Origin: Pseudomonadota bacterium
GTDB taxonomy: Bacteria; Pseudomonadota; Alphaproteobacteria; Sphingomonadales; Sphingomonadaceae
Length of the DNA stretch: 6,601 bases
NCBI GenBank assembly: GCA_023392555.1
Contig: JAEVYW010000092.1
Location: 1-6,601 of the forward strand
Direction: 5' to 3'
Positions 5,516-6,601 of this stretch are shown piece by piece; the first letter of the stretch is position 1; each line of letters opens with the position of its first letter. Made by a program: the position numbers and the translations under genes. The notes below the pieces were generated by a model. That model did not search any database. It was not told the origin of the DNA and saw nothing but the letters and a program-made list of their open reading frames with translations.

Positions 5516-6266
5516 GGCGATAGCCGGTCCGGAACACCCACCAGATCACGGCCAGACAGACGAGAAGGAAGGCGAACGTTGCCGCGAGGGCTGCCCCGAA
5601 CGGCACGTCCGCCGTCCCGAAGAAGGTCCAACGGAAGCCGTTGATCAGATAGACCACCGGATTGAAAAGCGTAATCGACCGCCACGTCGGCGGGAGCATG
5701 TCGATCGAGTAGAATGCGCCGCCGAGGAAGGTGAGGGGCGTTACGACCAGCAGCGGGATCACCTGCAGTTGCTCGAAGCCCTTCGCCCAGATCCCGACGA
5801 TGAAGCCGAAGCAGCAAAACGTCGCGGCCACCAGCAGCAAATAGAGCAGCATCAGCAGCGGATGCTTCACCTCTATGTCGACGAACAAATGCGCAGTGAC
5901 GAAGATTACCAGCGCGACGATCATCGCCTTGGTGGCCGCTGCCCCGACGTAGCCAAGCACCGTCTCGAACGCCGACAAAGGCGCCGATAGAATCTCGTAG
6001 ATCGTGCCCGTGAAGCGCGGCATGTGGATGCCGAAGCTCGCGTTGAAGATGCTCTCGGTGAACAGCGACAGCATCATCAATCCCGGCACGATGAAGGCGC
6101 CGTACGGGATGCCATTGATCTCGCTCATGCGGCTGCCGATCGCCGAGCCGAAGACGATGAAGTAGAGCGAGGTGGTGATCACCGGCACGGCAAGCCCGGT
6201 CCACAGCGTCCGCCTGAAGCGGTGCAACTCGAACTTGTAGATCGCCCAGACGCCGCGGAGGTTCAT
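5505..6266 (-). CDS. ABC-2 type transporter permease (YadH/NodJ-like)
   Basis: This is the membrane subunit of an exporter of the ABC-2 family. The 253 residues match YadH-like permeases in length. After a short cytoplasmic N-terminus ([14 protein letters not shown]) there are about six membrane segments, roughly at residues 22-45, 57-75, 100-125, 134-158, 167-190 and 225-246. Family-like stretches include [15 protein letters not shown] in the cytoplasmic coupling region and [13 protein letters not shown] before the last segment. The transported substrate is unknown; relatives are linked to polysaccharide, lipid or drug export, and nothing here chooses between these. The ATG at 6266 overlaps the ATPase stop as ATGA, with AAGG seven bases upstream, so the two are co-translated. 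The gene ends in TAG at 5507-5505 inside the 3' end of sodB. Confidence 0.92.
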   Translation of the reverse strand: MNLRGVWAIYKFELHRFRRTLWTGLAVPVITTSLYFIVFGSAIGSRMSEINGIPYGAFIVPGLMMLSLFTESIFNASFGIHMPRFTGTIYEILSAPLSAFETVLGYVGAAATKAMIVALVIFVTAHLFVDIEVKHPLLMLLYLLLVAATFCCFGFIVGIWAKGFEQLQVIPLLVVTPLTFLGGAFYSIDMLPPTWRSITLFNPVVYLINGFRWTFFGTADVPFGAALAATFAFLLVCLAVIWWVFRTGYRLKS

Positions 6267-6601
6267 GCTGCAGCCTTCTGGTGGTGGATCAGCCCGACAA
6301 AGATGTCCTCGAGGCTCGACTGGTGCGTGTCGAGATCCTTGAACGCGATACCTGCGTCACGCATCGCGGCGAGAAGCGAGGGGACACCCGTCCGGTCGGC
6401 CTTGGCGTCGAACTCGTATGTCAGCAACGATCCATCCTCGCCAAGCTCAAGCTTCCAGTCAGACAAGGCCGCCGGAATTTCCTCCAGAGGCTCCGCGAGT
6501 TGGAGATGGAGAACCTTGCGGCCGAGCTTTTTCATCAGCTCAGTTTTCTCCTCGACCAGGATCAGTTCACCCTTGTTGATGACGCCGACGCGGTCGGCCA
6601 T
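6263..6601 (-). CDS. ABC transporter ATP-binding protein, C-terminal part; 5' end outside window
   Basis: Only the last 112 residues are present. They begin with [18 protein letters not shown], the strand and turn that follow the switch histidine (H-loop) in ABC ATPases, so the Met at the window edge is internal and not a start. The Walker A, signature and Walker B motifs lie outside the window. After the nucleotide-binding core comes a regulatory C-terminal region of about 85 residues with two strand-rich parts and the ending [16 protein letters not shown], typical of YadG-type ATPases paired with ABC-2 permeases. The stop overlaps the permease ATG, confirming the pair. The protein would power export on the cytoplasmic face of the inner membrane; the substrate is unknown. 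Confidence 0.9.
   Translation of the reverse strand: MADRVGVINKGELILVEEKTELMKKLGRKVLHLQLAEPLEEIPAALSDWKLELGEDGSLLTYEFDAKADRTGVPSLLAAMRDAGIAFKDLDTHQSSLEDIFVGLIHHQKAAA

Noticed and set aside
5455..6204. Long minus-strand open frame (249 codons) overlapping the permease gene in another frame
   Set aside because: It is rich in Arg, His and Asp with no domain pattern, while the other frame gives a clean six-segment permease with ATGA coupling to the ATPase. High GC produces such shadows.

Overview
The window looks like chromosomal DNA from a GC-rich alphaproteobacterium, most likely a sphingomonad (Sphingomonas or a relative). This rests on base composition, the style of the Psp, SufE and superoxide dismutase proteins, and the dense packing with ATGA-type gene junctions. 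I ran no database search, so the assignment is inference. No rRNA, tRNA, CRISPR array, insertion sequence or prophage gene is visible. Genes cover almost everything, and no gene-free stretch exceeds about 165 bases.

Layout. (1) 1-409, plus: the C-terminal end of a protein with a J-domain at its C-terminus. (2) 406-3535, minus: a run of eight closely spaced genes, in transcription order pspA, pspB, pspC, three small membrane-anchored coiled-coil proteins (100, 96 and 80 aa), a SufE-type sulfur acceptor and a hotdog-fold thioesterase. (3) 3536-3699: a divergent control region with a clear sigma-54 promoter facing pspA. (4) 3700-4746, plus: pspF, the AAA+ activator for that promoter. (5) 4862-5515, plus: an iron-type superoxide dismutase. 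(6) 5505-6601, minus: an ABC-2 permease and the C-terminal part of its ATPase, which runs off the right edge.

How the parts work together. pspF and pspA-pspB-pspC form a textbook phage-shock (envelope stress) module. PspF activates the sigma-54 promoter, PspA is both the inhibitor of PspF and the membrane-repair effector, and PspB and PspC are the membrane sensors. The unusual part is the extension of the operon. The three small proteins after pspC each have an N-terminal membrane segment and a coiled coil ending in a short motif, roughly R[LV]xx[VI]Ex[IV]VTDxxxxxxxQIExLRD. PspC ends with a recognisable version, and PspB carries a shortened one before its C-terminal extension. All five small membrane proteins of the cluster therefore seem to share a terminal module. 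Two of the extras (96 and 100 aa) are clearly recent duplicates, with similarity still visible in the DNA. This expanded Psp membrane set is the most interesting feature of the window. Whether it is undescribed cannot be decided without a search.

The sufE and thioesterase genes lie 35 bases beyond the last small gene on the same strand. They may be co-transcribed, but nothing in the sequence ties them functionally to the stress response. Both convergent gene pairs (J-domain gene/thioesterase and sodB/permease) overlap at their 3' ends, leaving no room for ordinary intergenic terminators.
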